A program made the translations under genes and the position numbers. A DNA stretch of 40,968 nucleotides. It comes from Lysinibacillus halotolerans (GTDB taxonomy: Bacteria; Bacillota; Bacilli; Bacillales_A; Planococcaceae). Shown here piece after piece: positions 17,187 through 25,933 of the stretch. The DNA lies in the NCBI RefSeq assembly GCF_003711845.1, contig NZ_RHLQ01000031.1:1-40968 (forward strand), in the 5' to 3' direction. Under the pieces are notes generated by a model. It was given only the letters and a program-made list of their open reading frames with translations. It was not told where the DNA came from and ran no database searches. Numbering within the stretch: the stretch's first letter is position 1; the number at the start of each line of letters is the position of its first letter.

Positions 17187-18134
17187 ATGGATATTATTAC
17201 AATTGGAGACGGCATGATCACATTTGATCCATCTGAAAAGGGTCCATTACGCTATGTAAATGAATTTAAGCGTAAAATCGGCGGAGCGGAATTAAATGTC
17301 CTCATTGGATGTGCCCGTTTAGGATTGAAAGCAGGTTGGATTAGCCGCTTAGGGAAAGATGAATTTGGAAGACATATTATCAATACAGTGCGTGGTGAAG
17401 GAATTGATGTTTCAGAAGTAAAACTTATCGATAACTATCCAACATCATTAAACTTTAAAGAAGTACATGCGTCAGGTGACAGTAAAACATTTTACTACCG
17501 ACATAAATCACCAACGGAAACATTAACTGTAGAAGAGTTACCAACTCATTATATTAAAAGGGCGAAAATTTTACATGTAACGGGAGTTTTTCCAGCTATA
17601 TTAAAACAAAATCGCCAAGTCATTTTGGAAGCCGTGAAAATAGCAAAACAAAATGGTGTAAAAGTATCCTTCGATCCGAATATACGATTAAAACTTTGGT
17701 CGAAGGAAACAGCACGGGAAACGCTGCTAACTTACTTGCCATATGTTGACTATTTATTAACAGGTCGAGAGGAATTAGAAATTTTATTCGATACGACAAA
17801 GGAAGAAGAGATGATTCGGGCCCTACATCAATATGATATGAAGCATATCGTCGTAAAAGATGGGGAAGCAGGGGCAGCCTACCTAGATAATGATCGGTTG
17901 ATTCATGTACCTGGATATAAAGTGAAAAAAGTAGTCGATACAGTAGGAGCTGGCGACGGCTTTGATGCAGCCTTTTTATATGGCATGATTCAACATTGGT
18001 CAGTCGAAAAGTCTATTCAGTTAGCAAATGCTGTAGGGGCGATGGTCGTGCAAGTAGAAGGCGACAATGAAGGATTGCCATATTTAGAAGATGTGGAAGT
18101 GTTTTTAGGAACACGAGAAAATATAGAACGTTAG
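17187..18134 (+). CDS. kdgK: 2-keto-3-deoxygluconate kinase (PfkB family)
   Basis: Carbohydrate kinase of about 315 residues that phosphorylates KDG to KDPG. The PfkB substrate region IGGAELNVLIGCARLG lies near the N terminus. The C-terminal signature DTVGAGDGFDAAFLYG carries the catalytic Asp and anion hole. GAGGG lies eight bases before the ATG at 17187; the ATG at 17181 is too close, and the longer frame start at 17145 lies inside kduD. Between kduD and eda, the order expected for the pathway. Confidence 0.92.
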   Translation: MDIITIGDGMITFDPSEKGPLRYVNEFKRKIGGAELNVLIGCARLGLKAGWISRLGKDEFGRHIINTVRGEGIDVSEVKLIDNYPTSLNFKEVHASGDSKTFYYRHKSPTETLTVEELPTHYIKRAKILHVTGVFPAILKQNRQVILEAVKIAKQNGVKVSFDPNIRLKLWSKETARETLLTYLPYVDYLLTGREELEILFDTTKEEEMIRALHQYDMKHIVVKDGEAGAAYLDNDRLIHVPGYKVKKVVDTVGAGDGFDAAFLYGMIQHWSVEKSIQLANAVGAMVVQVEGDNEGLPYLEDVEVFLGTRENIER

Positions 18135-18144
18135 GAAGATGGGC

Positions 18145-18765
18145 ATGTATAGTAAATTACAAGGGATTCAGTTAATACCTGTTTTGCGAAAAATACCGTA
18201 CCCTCTTTGTCATGACTTAGTGAAAGCGTTAAAAGATGGGGGAATTAAAGCTGTTGAAATTACATTAGATTCTGAAAAGGCAACGGAAATGATACAGGAA
18301 GTGAAGGAACGAAACGATGGAAATTTACTCGTTGGTGCTGGTACTGTTTTAACAGTAGAGGATTGTGAAAGGGCAATTCAGGCAGGGGCAGAGTTTATCG
18401 TTTCTCCCTCATTGAACATCGATGTGGTGAATATGTGCATAAGTGAAAACATACCTGTCATTCCAGGTGTTTTCACTCCTTCGGAAATGCAGACTGCTTA
18501 TAGTGCAGGTGCAAAGATGATTAAGTTATTCCCTGCTGAAACATTAGGACAGAAGTTTATTAAAAACGTCAGAGGTCCATTACCTCATATTGGGATTATG
18601 ACGACTGGTGGTATAAATCTTCAAACAGCTAGATCTTATATTGAAGCAGGAGCTCAAATTGTCGGTGCAGGAAGTGATTTAATAAAAAAAGACTGGCTTC
18701 TTTCAAAAAATTGGGAAGCTATTACGAACGAAGCAATTGCGTGGAATAGAAGTTTACAAGTTTAG
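18145..18765 (+). CDS. eda: KDPG/KHG aldolase Eda
   Basis: Class I aldolase of 206 residues splitting KDPG to pyruvate and glyceraldehyde-3-phosphate. Family motifs: general-base Glu in VEITLDS, GAGTVLT, FIVSPSLN, IPGVFTPSEM, and the Schiff-base Lys in KLFPAE; the phosphate site includes MTTGGI. AGGAAG lies six bases before the ATG at 18145, which is favoured over the ATG at 18139. Last gene of the operon, followed by a strong terminator. Confidence 0.95.
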   Translation: MYSKLQGIQLIPVLRKIPYPLCHDLVKALKDGGIKAVEITLDSEKATEMIQEVKERNDGNLLVGAGTVLTVEDCERAIQAGAEFIVSPSLNIDVVNMCISENIPVIPGVFTPSEMQTAYSAGAKMIKLFPAETLGQKFIKNVRGPLPHIGIMTTGGINLQTARSYIEAGAQIVGAGSDLIKKDWLLSKNWEAITNEAIAWNRSLQV

Positions 18766-18778
18766 TATTAATAGAGTT

Positions 18779-18836
18779 AAAAAAGTCCTTCTGAGCATAT
18801 CAAGGTTGTTCAAAGAAGGACTTTTTATATTTTTAT
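18779..18836 (+). terminator. Terminator of the kdu operon
   Basis: AAAAAAGTCCTTCT pairs with AGAAGGACTTTTT across a 31-nt loop, ending in a T run right after eda. Confidence 0.85.
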
Positions 18837-18886
18837 ATAATAGTAGTAAAGTGGATAAGTAAAGCAAAAAACATTAGGTGGTAGTT

Positions 18887-19363
18887 ATGGAAAATAGTTC
18901 GAATAGAATATCATTTCATTACGAATTTATTAGTGGGAAAGGGGCAATTTCGAATAAGGATCGAAGGGATGTTTCTGTTATTTTAACAGTAGAAGCCTTG
19001 TTTACAATTAAAATAAACGATGCAATTTATTTCGAAGCAGAGCTAGCTATACTTGAGTTTTATAAAGCACTTTTTAAATGGAAAGAAACATTAACGAAGG
19101 AAAATATAAAAGAATTCCATTACTATACGATTGAATATGATGAGTATGAGGATGGTGCCCTTATTTCCCTCATCCCATTTTCTAATAAAGCGCGGATTAA
19201 ATCTATTTGGGCACAATGGGAAGTTAGTAATGTTTTTGATTTAGATAAGGCTGTCCAAGAATTTATAGCTTTAGAGGGAAGATTAAGAAAAGACATTGAA
19301 CAATTTTATCAAATTGATTTAAAAGAGTTTATAAAACATATCCCCTTACCCTGTATAAAGTAA
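18887..19363 (+). CDS. Uncharacterised 158-residue Bacillales protein
   Basis: No function recognised. The product is soluble and acidic, with alternating beta-like stretches (DVSVILTVEALFTIKIN, ALISLIPFSNKARI) and a central helix; it lacks signal peptide and membrane segments. It resembles small hypothetical proteins of Bacillus relatives, but no catalytic motif is visible. AGGTGG precedes the ATG at 18887; an in-frame GTG at 18878 overlaps that site. It stands alone between the kdu terminator and a DUF1232 gene. Confidence 0.7.
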   Translation: MENSSNRISFHYEFISGKGAISNKDRRDVSVILTVEALFTIKINDAIYFEAELAILEFYKALFKWKETLTKENIKEFHYYTIEYDEYEDGALISLIPFSNKARIKSIWAQWEVSNVFDLDKAVQEFIALEGRLRKDIEQFYQIDLKEFIKHIPLPCIK

Positions 19364-19499
19364 ATGCGGAATAGTACATAAACAAACTCCAATGTTTCGA
19401 TAACCTAGGACCATTTTTTAACTTTTTCTTTTCCAACATTTCCGTTATGAAGGAAAGTACAATATAATTAAATTATTATCGTTGCTTAGGGGGATATTT

Positions 19500-19994
19500 A
19501 TGTTTGAAAAATTGAAAAAGAAAAAAAGGGTAGATGAACAACCTGAAGTAATCGAAATGGAATTAAGTAAGGAAGAAATAGAAGATTTAAAGGGGAAAGC
19601 AGAAATAATCGATGAAGAAACGATTCGAAACAATAGTAAACATTATTCGGAAGACGGATTGTGGAACAAAATAAAAAAATATTCGAAAAAAGCTGGTTCA
19701 ACCGCTGTATATGTAGTATTGCTCCTGTATTATGTATTACAAAAGGAAGAGGTACCGAAGAAAAATAAGGCGATCATTATTGGAGCATTAGGGTACTTTA
19801 TTTTACCTTTGGATTTAATTCCGGATTTGGCAGCGGGAGTAGGATATACAGACGATTTAGGGGCGCTTCTTGCAGCTTTATGGCAAGTCTCCATGTATAT
19901 TGATGATGACGTAAAAAATCAAGCAAAAGAGAAACTGAAAAATTGGTTTGGCGATGGTGTAGATACTAGTGATATAGATGGTAAATTAGTATAG
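19500..19994 (+). CDS. YkvA-like DUF1232 membrane protein
   Basis: Protein of 164 residues with a highly charged N-terminal third (a KKKK run, then acidic) and a DUF1232 core: KNKAIIIGALGYFILPLDLI then PDLAAGVGYTDDLGAL. The LPxDLIPD...GYxDD pattern is diagnostic. One to two membrane helices. AGGGGG six bases before the ATG at 19500 decides the start over an upstream in-frame TTG. The family's role is unknown. Confidence 0.85.
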   Translation: MFEKLKKKKRVDEQPEVIEMELSKEEIEDLKGKAEIIDEETIRNNSKHYSEDGLWNKIKKYSKKAGSTAVYVVLLLYYVLQKEEVPKKNKAIIIGALGYFILPLDLIPDLAAGVGYTDDLGALLAALWQVSMYIDDDVKNQAKEKLKNWFGDGVDTSDIDGKLV

Positions 19995-20076
19995 AGGCAT
20001 CTTTGTACTACTGGTGAAAGTCAATGCCATTTTGACTAATATTTATGAGAAACAATTGCATATAAATATAGAAAAC

Positions 20077-20105
20077 TTGACAGAACACTTACCAAATAAT
20101 ACAAT
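20077..20105 (+). promoter_or_regulatory. Strong sigma-A promoter upstream of the dab locus
   Basis: Perfect TTGACA (20077-20082), 17-bp spacer and TACAAT (20100-20105). No gene starts within 240 bp downstream; the next element is a strong terminator, then dabB. Confidence 0.75.
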
Positions 20106-20111
20106 TTAAAA

Positions 20112-20317
20112 TCATAAATAATTATAAGCTGTTTTTTAGACCTTTAGTAAATCGTTAATCCATTAGATTGGCTATTTAAAAAAGGAAAATAAAAAACAAG
20201 GAAAGTATATATAAGGTAGACTATTTAAAGACCGAAAAGGTAGTTAAAAGTAAACCGACAATTTTCTAAGGTTAATGGTTTTTCCATCCATTAGCTTTAA
20301 AAATTGTCGGTTTTTTT
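20112..20317 (+). ncRNA. Putative ~205-nt leader RNA or small RNA ahead of dabB
   Basis: This stretch runs from the predicted start of the promoter at 20077-20105 to the T run of the terminator at 20252-20317. It has no ORF with a ribosome binding site. It could be an independent small RNA or an attenuated 5' leader of dabB-dabA. Two similar blocks, AAGGTAG (about 20214 and 20238), precede the terminator. It matches no riboswitch class that I recognise. Confidence 0.4.
20252..20317 (+). terminator. Long intrinsic terminator between leader promoter and dabB
   Basis: AAACCGACAATTTT (20252-20265) pairs with the copy ending at 20313. The inner segments TAAGGTTAATGG and CCATTAGCTTTA continue the stem with a few wobble pairs. 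TTTTTTTATTTTTT follows. This lies in front of, not behind, the dab genes. Confidence 0.8.
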
Positions 20318-20356
20318 ATTTTTTAAATTAGGATTTGCAGAGGGGAAGGATTTTTT

Positions 20357-20428
20357 ATGAAGCTATGGATACACATTTTTGAAAGGTTATTTGTTTACAA
20401 ACCATTTTGTTTAGTGGAGGAAGTTTAG
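20357..20428 (+). CDS. 23-codon upstream ORF coupled to dabB
   Basis: Short ORF starting MKLWIHIFERLFVYK and ending CLVEEV-stop. GAGGGGAAGGA lies upstream of its ATG. Its TAG stop directly abuts the dabB ATG (TAGATG), and the dabB GGAGG site lies inside it. This suggests translational coupling or a leader-peptide control. It may also be only a spurious ORF, since the peptide has no recognised homologue. Confidence 0.45.
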   Translation: MKLWIHIFERLFVYKPFCLVEEV

Positions 20429-21955
20429 ATGTTTTTCTCATTAGACGCTAGTTTGTTTCCAATCGTATTTTTAATTGTGCTTGCCATTGCTGCATTAAGC
20501 TCTATCATTTTTTTAAATCCAAATACGCCCCTTTCTTTTATTCGCATTCATATAGGTCTCATTGCTTTACCGCCTATTATTGCCTTGATGGCCCTTATAT
20601 CAAATGATGGGGGAATTATCATGGGCCCATTGCATTTTGATTCTTTATCTTGGTTGTTAGCGTTTTTTGTGCTGACGATTAGCTTAATTGTACAACGGTA
20701 TTGTATTCATTACTTAAATGGCGATAAAGCTTATCGAAAATATTTTACGCTATTAACATTGACTACGATTGCAGACTCGGTTGCTTGGCTTAGTAATGAT
20801 CTACGTTTGTTATTAGTTTGTTGGGGGGCTACATTGTTCGGATTAACATTGCTCATTGGATTAAAAAAAGAGTGGCAAGTGGCAAGAAATGCTGCAAAAA
20901 TTTGTGGTTGTTTGTTTGCCCTTAGTTGGGGCTTATTAACGTTAGCCATTGTATGGTTAACGGAAGTAACGAATCATTGGCAATTGACGGATGTACTTAC
21001 TGCTAGCAGTATGGCCCAGCTTGATTCGTGGGAGCAAACGAGCATTAGTTTACTATTCGTCGTGGCTGTCGTTATTCCCGCTGCACAATGGCCTTTCCAA
21101 CGTTGGTTGTTGGACTCGGTCGTAGCGCCAACGCCAATTTCAGCAGTAATGCATGCGGGAATTGTTAATGCAGGTGGAATTATTTTGACTCTTTTTGCTC
21201 CTCTTTTTGCCGGAAGTTCCGTACAAATACTTTTATTTGCTTTTTCTAGCATTTCAGTGTTAATAGGAACTGGCATTATGTTAGTCCAAGTAGATTACAA
21301 ACGACAGCTTGTCGGTTCTACTATTGCACAAATGGGCTTTATGCTTATCCAGTGTGCGTTAGGCGCTTATGTCGCTGCCATAATTCATGCGGTGTTACAT
21401 GGTTTATTCAAATCTACCCTGTTTCTTCAAGCTGGTTCGGTATTAGATCATAGCCAGTCTACCGTTTATACGAAAAAAACGTTGCCCTTTAAATGGATTT
21501 TTACAGGAAGCATATTGGCCCTTCTAGTAGGAATCGGATATTGGCTCACTTCTCCAGAAGAAGGTTATCAGTTAGTTAGCGCCTTTATGTTAGGGTGGTG
21601 TGTATTTTTAGCTTGGGTACAACTTGTAGCCTTTGGTTTAGGAAAAGTAGGGCGTATTTTTGGTCTTTTTGTGTTTGTAGGAGGAGGTATTATTTATTTT
21701 TATATCCACCATCTCTTACATAATGCTTTATATGAAACGATGCCAAAAGTACAAACGTCTACGATTGGTGCTATTTTAATCATTTTTATTTTGTTGTTAG
21801 TAAGTATTATTGGGCTATGGCTTACACGAAATCGCTTATCTAAATTATATACAATGATATATCTTTGGCTTGTCCGATTAGGAGAGCCCCATGAAGAGGG
21901 GATTGAAAGTCATCCAAGTTATTTAAAACAAATACTTTCTCAAGGAGGGAAGTGA
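20429..21955 (+). CDS. dabB: DabB, NuoL/NdhF-like membrane subunit of inorganic carbon transporter
   Basis: Proton-conducting antiporter-like membrane protein of 508 residues with about thirteen helices, related to NADH dehydrogenase subunit 5. Conserved parts include SVAWLSNDLRLLLVCWGATLF, TPISAVMHAGIVNAGGIIL and QMGFMLIQCALGAYVAA then HGLFKSTLFLQAGS, which hold the Lys/His residues of the ion path. It partners with DabA (DUF2309) to accumulate bicarbonate or hydrated CO2, powered by the proton gradient. GGAGG precedes the ATG. It overlaps dabA by 4 bp. Corresponds to ndhF of the B. subtilis ybcC cluster. Confidence 0.9.
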   Translation: MFFSLDASLFPIVFLIVLAIAALSSIIFLNPNTPLSFIRIHIGLIALPPIIALMALISNDGGIIMGPLHFDSLSWLLAFFVLTISLIVQRYCIHYLNGDKAYRKYFTLLTLTTIADSVAWLSNDLRLLLVCWGATLFGLTLLIGLKKEWQVARNAAKICGCLFALSWGLLTLAIVWLTEVTNHWQLTDVLTASSMAQLDSWEQTSISLLFVVAVVIPAAQWPFQRWLLDSVVAPTPISAVMHAGIVNAGGIILTLFAPLFAGSSVQILLFAFSSISVLIGTGIMLVQVDYKRQLVGSTIAQMGFMLIQCALGAYVAAIIHAVLHGLFKSTLFLQAGSVLDHSQSTVYTKKTLPFKWIFTGSILALLVGIGYWLTSPEEGYQLVSAFMLGWCVFLAWVQLVAFGLGKVGRIFGLFVFVGGGIIYFYIHHLLHNALYETMPKVQTSTIGAILIIFILLLVSIIGLWLTRNRLSKLYTMIYLWLVRLGEPHEEGIESHPSYLKQILSQGGK

Positions 21956-21957
21956 CA

Positions 21958-24570
21958 TTGAATACGACAGTTGTCAAAGAACTCAATATTGAAGGAAATG
22001 GAAGTACTCTTGATTTTCATATTCATGATTTAGTGGAATCAGCTAGTAAAGTGATTGTGCCCCTCGGTCCAATAACAAATTTTGCGGCACGTAACCCTTG
22101 GGCAAGTCTAGAGGACCAACCCTTTGAGCAAGTCGCACGTCGACTGAAAGAAACAAGCAATGTAGACATTTATCCTAGTGATGCTGTGTTAAAGTCAGCA
22201 TGGAAAAAGGGGAATATTAAACAAGAGTTTGTAGAATTAAAACTGCAACAATGGCTTGATTTACAGTCACTGAATCTGCCCCGTGATGTAGCATTTCAAT
22301 TTTGTCAGGTAGCTCTTTTACAAAATGAGACTTCATTTGAATCTTTATCATCAACAGATTTGGAGAGTGTAGTAAAGGAGATAAGCCAATATCAGTTAAG
22401 TTTTCCGAAAAAAACTAACGTACAAACGTATAGTGAGCGTTTGGAAAGGATGAATGGAAAGCAACTGAATCAACTTCTCAATGGACAAATGATTAAGTGG
22501 AGTAAATTATATTTGGATGAGTCACAAGCCGCTTGGTCTATGCCAAATCGGGAAAAGGGTTTTTATGAGGCATGGAGGCAGCTAGTTTCTAACGATCCAG
22601 CTATAAACCGTACTGTACGGAAGGAACTAAAAGAATTGCCAATGCAAGCAGACCAAGCATTAATGGCAGCCTTATTAGGTTTACAAATTCCTTACTTAGA
22701 AGTTCAACAGTATTTAGAAGCCCACTTACTCGCTTTACCTGGCTGGGCTGGAATGATGCTTTGGCGATCACAACAATCCAACAAGGAAGAAAATTTAGTA
22801 ACGGAATATTTAGCAGTCCGATTAAGTTTAGAGTACGCCTTCATTAAAGGTTATCTTCCTTTGCCGCAGTTAGAAGAAGATGAGGAAGAGCTTTTCCGCT
22901 TATTAGTTGTTGCATGGGCAAAATGGGGGAACATGCCAACCAATTCATGGTTATCATTAACTTTTGAAGAAGTAGAAGCTAGATTAACGCTCGCCCATCG
23001 ATTTGATCAAATCGTTCGAAATCGAATTTTGCTAGAAGCATGGGAACAAACTTACGAAGTTCAATTAAAGAAAACGATTGGCTCCCGGGCATCATTAGAA
23101 CAAGACAAGGCACCAATGGCCCAATTTGCCTTTTGTATTGATGTGCGTTCAGAACCTTTTCGCCGTAAACTTGAAGAAGCAGGGCCATTTGAAACTTTTG
23201 GAACGGCAGGTTTTTTCGGATTACCGATAGAAACTTGTGAACTTGGTCAAAAACATAGTCACCCATCCTTACCGATTTTGTTTAAACCACAATTTAAAGT
23301 GAATGAAACGGCATCGGCAATGGAGTTGAAAAATTATCAAGAACGCCAACAATCCGTAAACTTATTAAATTATTCCTTTAAAACGATGAAACAAAGCTTA
23401 CCTTCCAGCTTGTTGTTACCGGAAATTACAGGTCCTTGGTATAGTTTACAAACGATTGCCCGTAGCTTTTTCCCAAGAAGTACAGGTATGCTAATCCGTA
23501 AACTTCGGAAAAACTGGCTTCGTAAACCATCTACAGAACTTACACTGCAACAAGAACAAACGAACAAAGATGAGTTGCCTATTGGTTTTTCTAAAGAAGA
23601 GCGAGTTTTTTATGCGCGGCAAGCCTTGCGCATGATGGGGTTAACTGAACATTTCGCTCCCCTTGTCGTCATTTGTGGACATGGAAGTCATAGTACGAAC
23701 AACCCATATGCTTCGGCATTGGATTGTGGTGCATGTGGAGGAGCCTCTAGTGGTTTCAATGCCCGGGTATTGGCAACTTTATGTAATATGCCAGAAGTAA
23801 GAAAAGCGCTTGGTGAAGAAGGAATTTCTATTCCCCATGACACTGTTTTTGCAGCTGCTGAGCATCTGACAACAAGCGATGAATTACAGTGGATTTACGT
23901 ACCTAATCTTTCAAGTGAAGCGAAGGAAGCATTTGATTTTATACAAAATAAATTGTCGAAAGTAAGTGAGCAAGCAGTTGCTGAAAGACTGTTAAAATTA
24001 CCGGGAATTGAAGGGAATCGTAAAAATCCTAAAGCTCATGCTCAACGGTTAGGAGAAGACTGGAGTGAAGTTCGACCAGAATGGGGATTAGCTCGAAATG
24101 CAACGTTTATCATCGGTAATCGGGAACTGACAAAGGATTGTCATTTAGATGGTAGAGCCTTTCTCCATAATTATGACTGGCGCAAGGATAACAACGGTTC
24201 AATACTAGAAAATATAATAGCTGGGCCAGTAACAGTAGCCCAATGGATTAATTTGCAATATTATGCTTCCACCGTTGCACCGCATTATTATGGAAGTGGA
24301 AATAAAACGACTCAAACAGTGACTGCTGGAATTGGAGTCATGCAAGGAAACGCAAGTGACCTTTTGAGTGGACTTCCATGGCAATCGGTGATGCAATCAG
24401 ATCAAGAGATTTATCATGAGCCTTTAAGATTGCTTGTAGTAATTGAAGCACCGACGGAATATGTGCAACGAATACTCGATAAAAATCAAGCCTTTCATCA
24501 AAAAGTGAAAAATGGATGGATTCGCTTAGCATCCATTGATTCAGAAGGATATTGGGAGAGTTGGACATAG
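21958..24570 (+). CDS. dabA: DabA (UPF0753/DUF2309), zinc subunit of inorganic carbon transporter
   Basis: Large peripheral protein, about 871 residues, with a beta-carbonic-anhydrase-like zinc site, converting CO2 to bicarbonate in a coupled transport complex with DabB. Likely ligands are visible: Cys393 and Asp395 in FCIDVRSEPFRRK, His575 in ICGHGSHSTNNPY and Cys590 in ALDCGACGGASSG. This is the Cys-Asp-His-Cys pattern reported for DabA. The TTG at 21958 has GGAGG nine bases upstream; the GTG at 21952 overlaps the dabB stop but sits only three bases from that site. The N terminus has the ATFxARxPW-like motif NFAARNPWASLE. Confidence 0.93.
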   Translation: MNTTVVKELNIEGNGSTLDFHIHDLVESASKVIVPLGPITNFAARNPWASLEDQPFEQVARRLKETSNVDIYPSDAVLKSAWKKGNIKQEFVELKLQQWLDLQSLNLPRDVAFQFCQVALLQNETSFESLSSTDLESVVKEISQYQLSFPKKTNVQTYSERLERMNGKQLNQLLNGQMIKWSKLYLDESQAAWSMPNREKGFYEAWRQLVSNDPAINRTVRKELKELPMQADQALMAALLGLQIPYLEVQQYLEAHLLALPGWAGMMLWRSQQSNKEENLVTEYLAVRLSLEYAFIKGYLPLPQLEEDEEELFRLLVVAWAKWGNMPTNSWLSLTFEEVEARLTLAHRFDQIVRNRILLEAWEQTYEVQLKKTIGSRASLEQDKAPMAQFAFCIDVRSEPFRRKLEEAGPFETFGTAGFFGLPIETCELGQKHSHPSLPILFKPQFKVNETASAMELKNYQERQQSVNLLNYSFKTMKQSLPSSLLLPEITGPWYSLQTIARSFFPRSTGMLIRKLRKNWLRKPSTELTLQQEQTNKDELPIGFSKEERVFYARQALRMMGLTEHFAPLVVICGHGSHSTNNPYASALDCGACGGASSGFNARVLATLCNMPEVRKALGEEGISIPHDTVFAAAEHLTTSDELQWIYVPNLSSEAKEAFDFIQNKLSKVSEQAVAERLLKLPGIEGNRKNPKAHAQRLGEDWSEVRPEWGLARNATFIIGNRELTKDCHLDGRAFLHNYDWRKDNNGSILENIIAGPVTVAQWINLQYYASTVAPHYYGSGNKTTQTVTAGIGVMQGNASDLLSGLPWQSVMQSDQEIYHEPLRLLVVIEAPTEYVQRILDKNQAFHQKVKNGWIRLASIDSEGYWESWT

Positions 24571-24667
24571 AGACTTCAATTGAAGCTGAAAAGGCTATAC
24601 AAAAAAAGAATAGAAACGTTTATATAGTTGAATTTGTAATTGTGTTTGGTGGAAATGAGGGGGAGTT

Positions 24668-25036
24668 ATGATGGAAAAAACAAAAGGTAATGTTGAAGCG
24701 GAAATTAGTAAAGCGTTAACCCACTGGGAAAAAAGCTATCTTGGCAGAGGATCCGTTTCGGTTAAATCAGATATTGTACGTGATATGGTCATCGTTGTAT
24801 TAAAGGGAATATTAACTCCTGCTGAATACTCTGTATGTCAAGATAAAGACGGTTTACTATCTGTCAAAACGAATCGAAATAATTTAGTGGAGTCCGGTGT
24901 TGAAGAATTAAAAGAAATTATCTTAACGTTAACAGGTCAAGAAGTCGTAAGTTTCCATACAGACATAAGTACACAAACAGGGGAACGGATTATGATTTTT
25001 AAGCTTTCGGACGATTTACAAAGCCAATTCGAATAA
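24668..25036 (+). CDS. DUF2294 family protein
   Basis: Soluble protein of 122 residues. Family features: GRGSVSVKSDIVRDMVIVVLKG, LTPAE, and the C-terminal VVSFHTDISTQTGERIMIFKL. The function of DUF2294 is unknown. It follows dabA after 97 bp on the same strand, with GGGGGAG before its ATG, and precedes the carbonic-anhydrase-like gene, so a link with bicarbonate accumulation is suggested by position only. Confidence 0.82.
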   Translation: MMEKTKGNVEAEISKALTHWEKSYLGRGSVSVKSDIVRDMVIVVLKGILTPAEYSVCQDKDGLLSVKTNRNNLVESGVEELKEIILTLTGQEVVSFHTDISTQTGERIMIFKLSDDLQSQFE

Positions 25037-25094
25037 TGGATCAGTTGAAGTGGATTTGAAGGAAAATCTAAATGGATAATGGGGTGGGTGTTTC

Positions 25095-25586
25095 ATGAAT
25101 ATGGACGAAAAGAAAAAAATACTCTATATCATTGATACGGAAGTTCACATGGAAGATTTCATAAAACAAAACCAATATATAGATTTAGAAAATAATATTG
25201 TTTTGGAATGTAGTCCCGTGATCTCGCCTTTTGATAACAGTATGCGTAGTATTATTCTTACCGTATATCAACATAATATTGGAAAAATCGTTATAGTAAC
25301 CTCTAAAGAAAAAAATAGACAAAAAAGTTTATCGTCCCTCGTTCTGGAGGAAAATCAAAAAAAGGACTTACAAGAAAAAATCCAAACTTTAAATTATTTA
25401 TTTAACTATTGTAAGCCTGAATTTCCTGAAGCCAATGTATTGGATTGGTTAGAAGGGAATTCTAGCACTGAAAATATGTTAAAAGTCATACGTCAACACC
25501 CTTTATTGCCGTCAGATGTACAAATGACTGAACTATTACTCGATGAGAACAATAAGGTAATGGGAAAAGAAAAAAATTATCAGTAA
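25095..25586 (+). CDS. Beta-carbonic-anhydrase-like protein lacking zinc ligands (YbcF type)
   Basis: Protein of 163 residues aligning by eye with short beta-carbonic anhydrases. Retained fold markers: DNSMRSIILTVYQHNIGKIVIV corresponds to the usual DDxxRSLxxSQxxLGTxEIxxI (shown in generic form), and VIRQHPLLPSDVQMTELLLDENN corresponds to the C-terminal IRxxPLxPxDVxVxGxxxD part. The zinc-binding sites are missing: the CxDxR motif reads IIDTE, and the HTDCG motif reads TSKEK. It should therefore not hydrate CO2 and may sense bicarbonate or stabilise DabAB. A similar gene (ybcF) occurs in the B. subtilis dab cluster. The start at 25095 (or 25101) follows GGGGTGGG. Confidence 0.65.
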   Translation: MNMDEKKKILYIIDTEVHMEDFIKQNQYIDLENNIVLECSPVISPFDNSMRSIILTVYQHNIGKIVIVTSKEKNRQKSLSSLVLEENQKKDLQEKIQTLNYLFNYCKPEFPEANVLDWLEGNSSTENMLKVIRQHPLLPSDVQMTELLLDENNKVMGKEKNYQ

Positions 25587-25933
25587 GATAGAAAATTTAA
25601 CAGAATTCAAGTGGTATGGGATATTGAAGAAGATCTATTCTTTAAACCAATATCCCTAATGAATTCTAAATAGATTAAATGGAATCTTACGATATTTACT
25701 TATGAATCACTATGTTAAAAAAACTCCAAATATAAATCTCCTTTTCGATAATACAACTAATTTTCTCTTCCTCTCCTTTTAAATCTAATTTGTTTTTTAA
25801 ATTCATTCCTCACCAACTTTTTCCGACGTGTTTTATATATTAAATAAATAAAATGAAACTTTTTCCAAATTATGACGTAAATGAAGGTGGAAGGATATTA
25901 TACAAACTTTCATGGAAGAAAGAGGGAGAGGTA
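25587..25933. other. Intergenic region between the dab locus and ABC exporter
   Basis: About 347 bp. It contains a perfect 9-bp stem GGGATATTG / CAATATCCC (25618-25656), with further AAGAA/TTCTT pairing in its loop and flanking GAATTC copies. It lacks a T run, so it is a weak terminator candidate. The rest is AT-rich with no convincing promoter pair. Confidence 0.45.
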
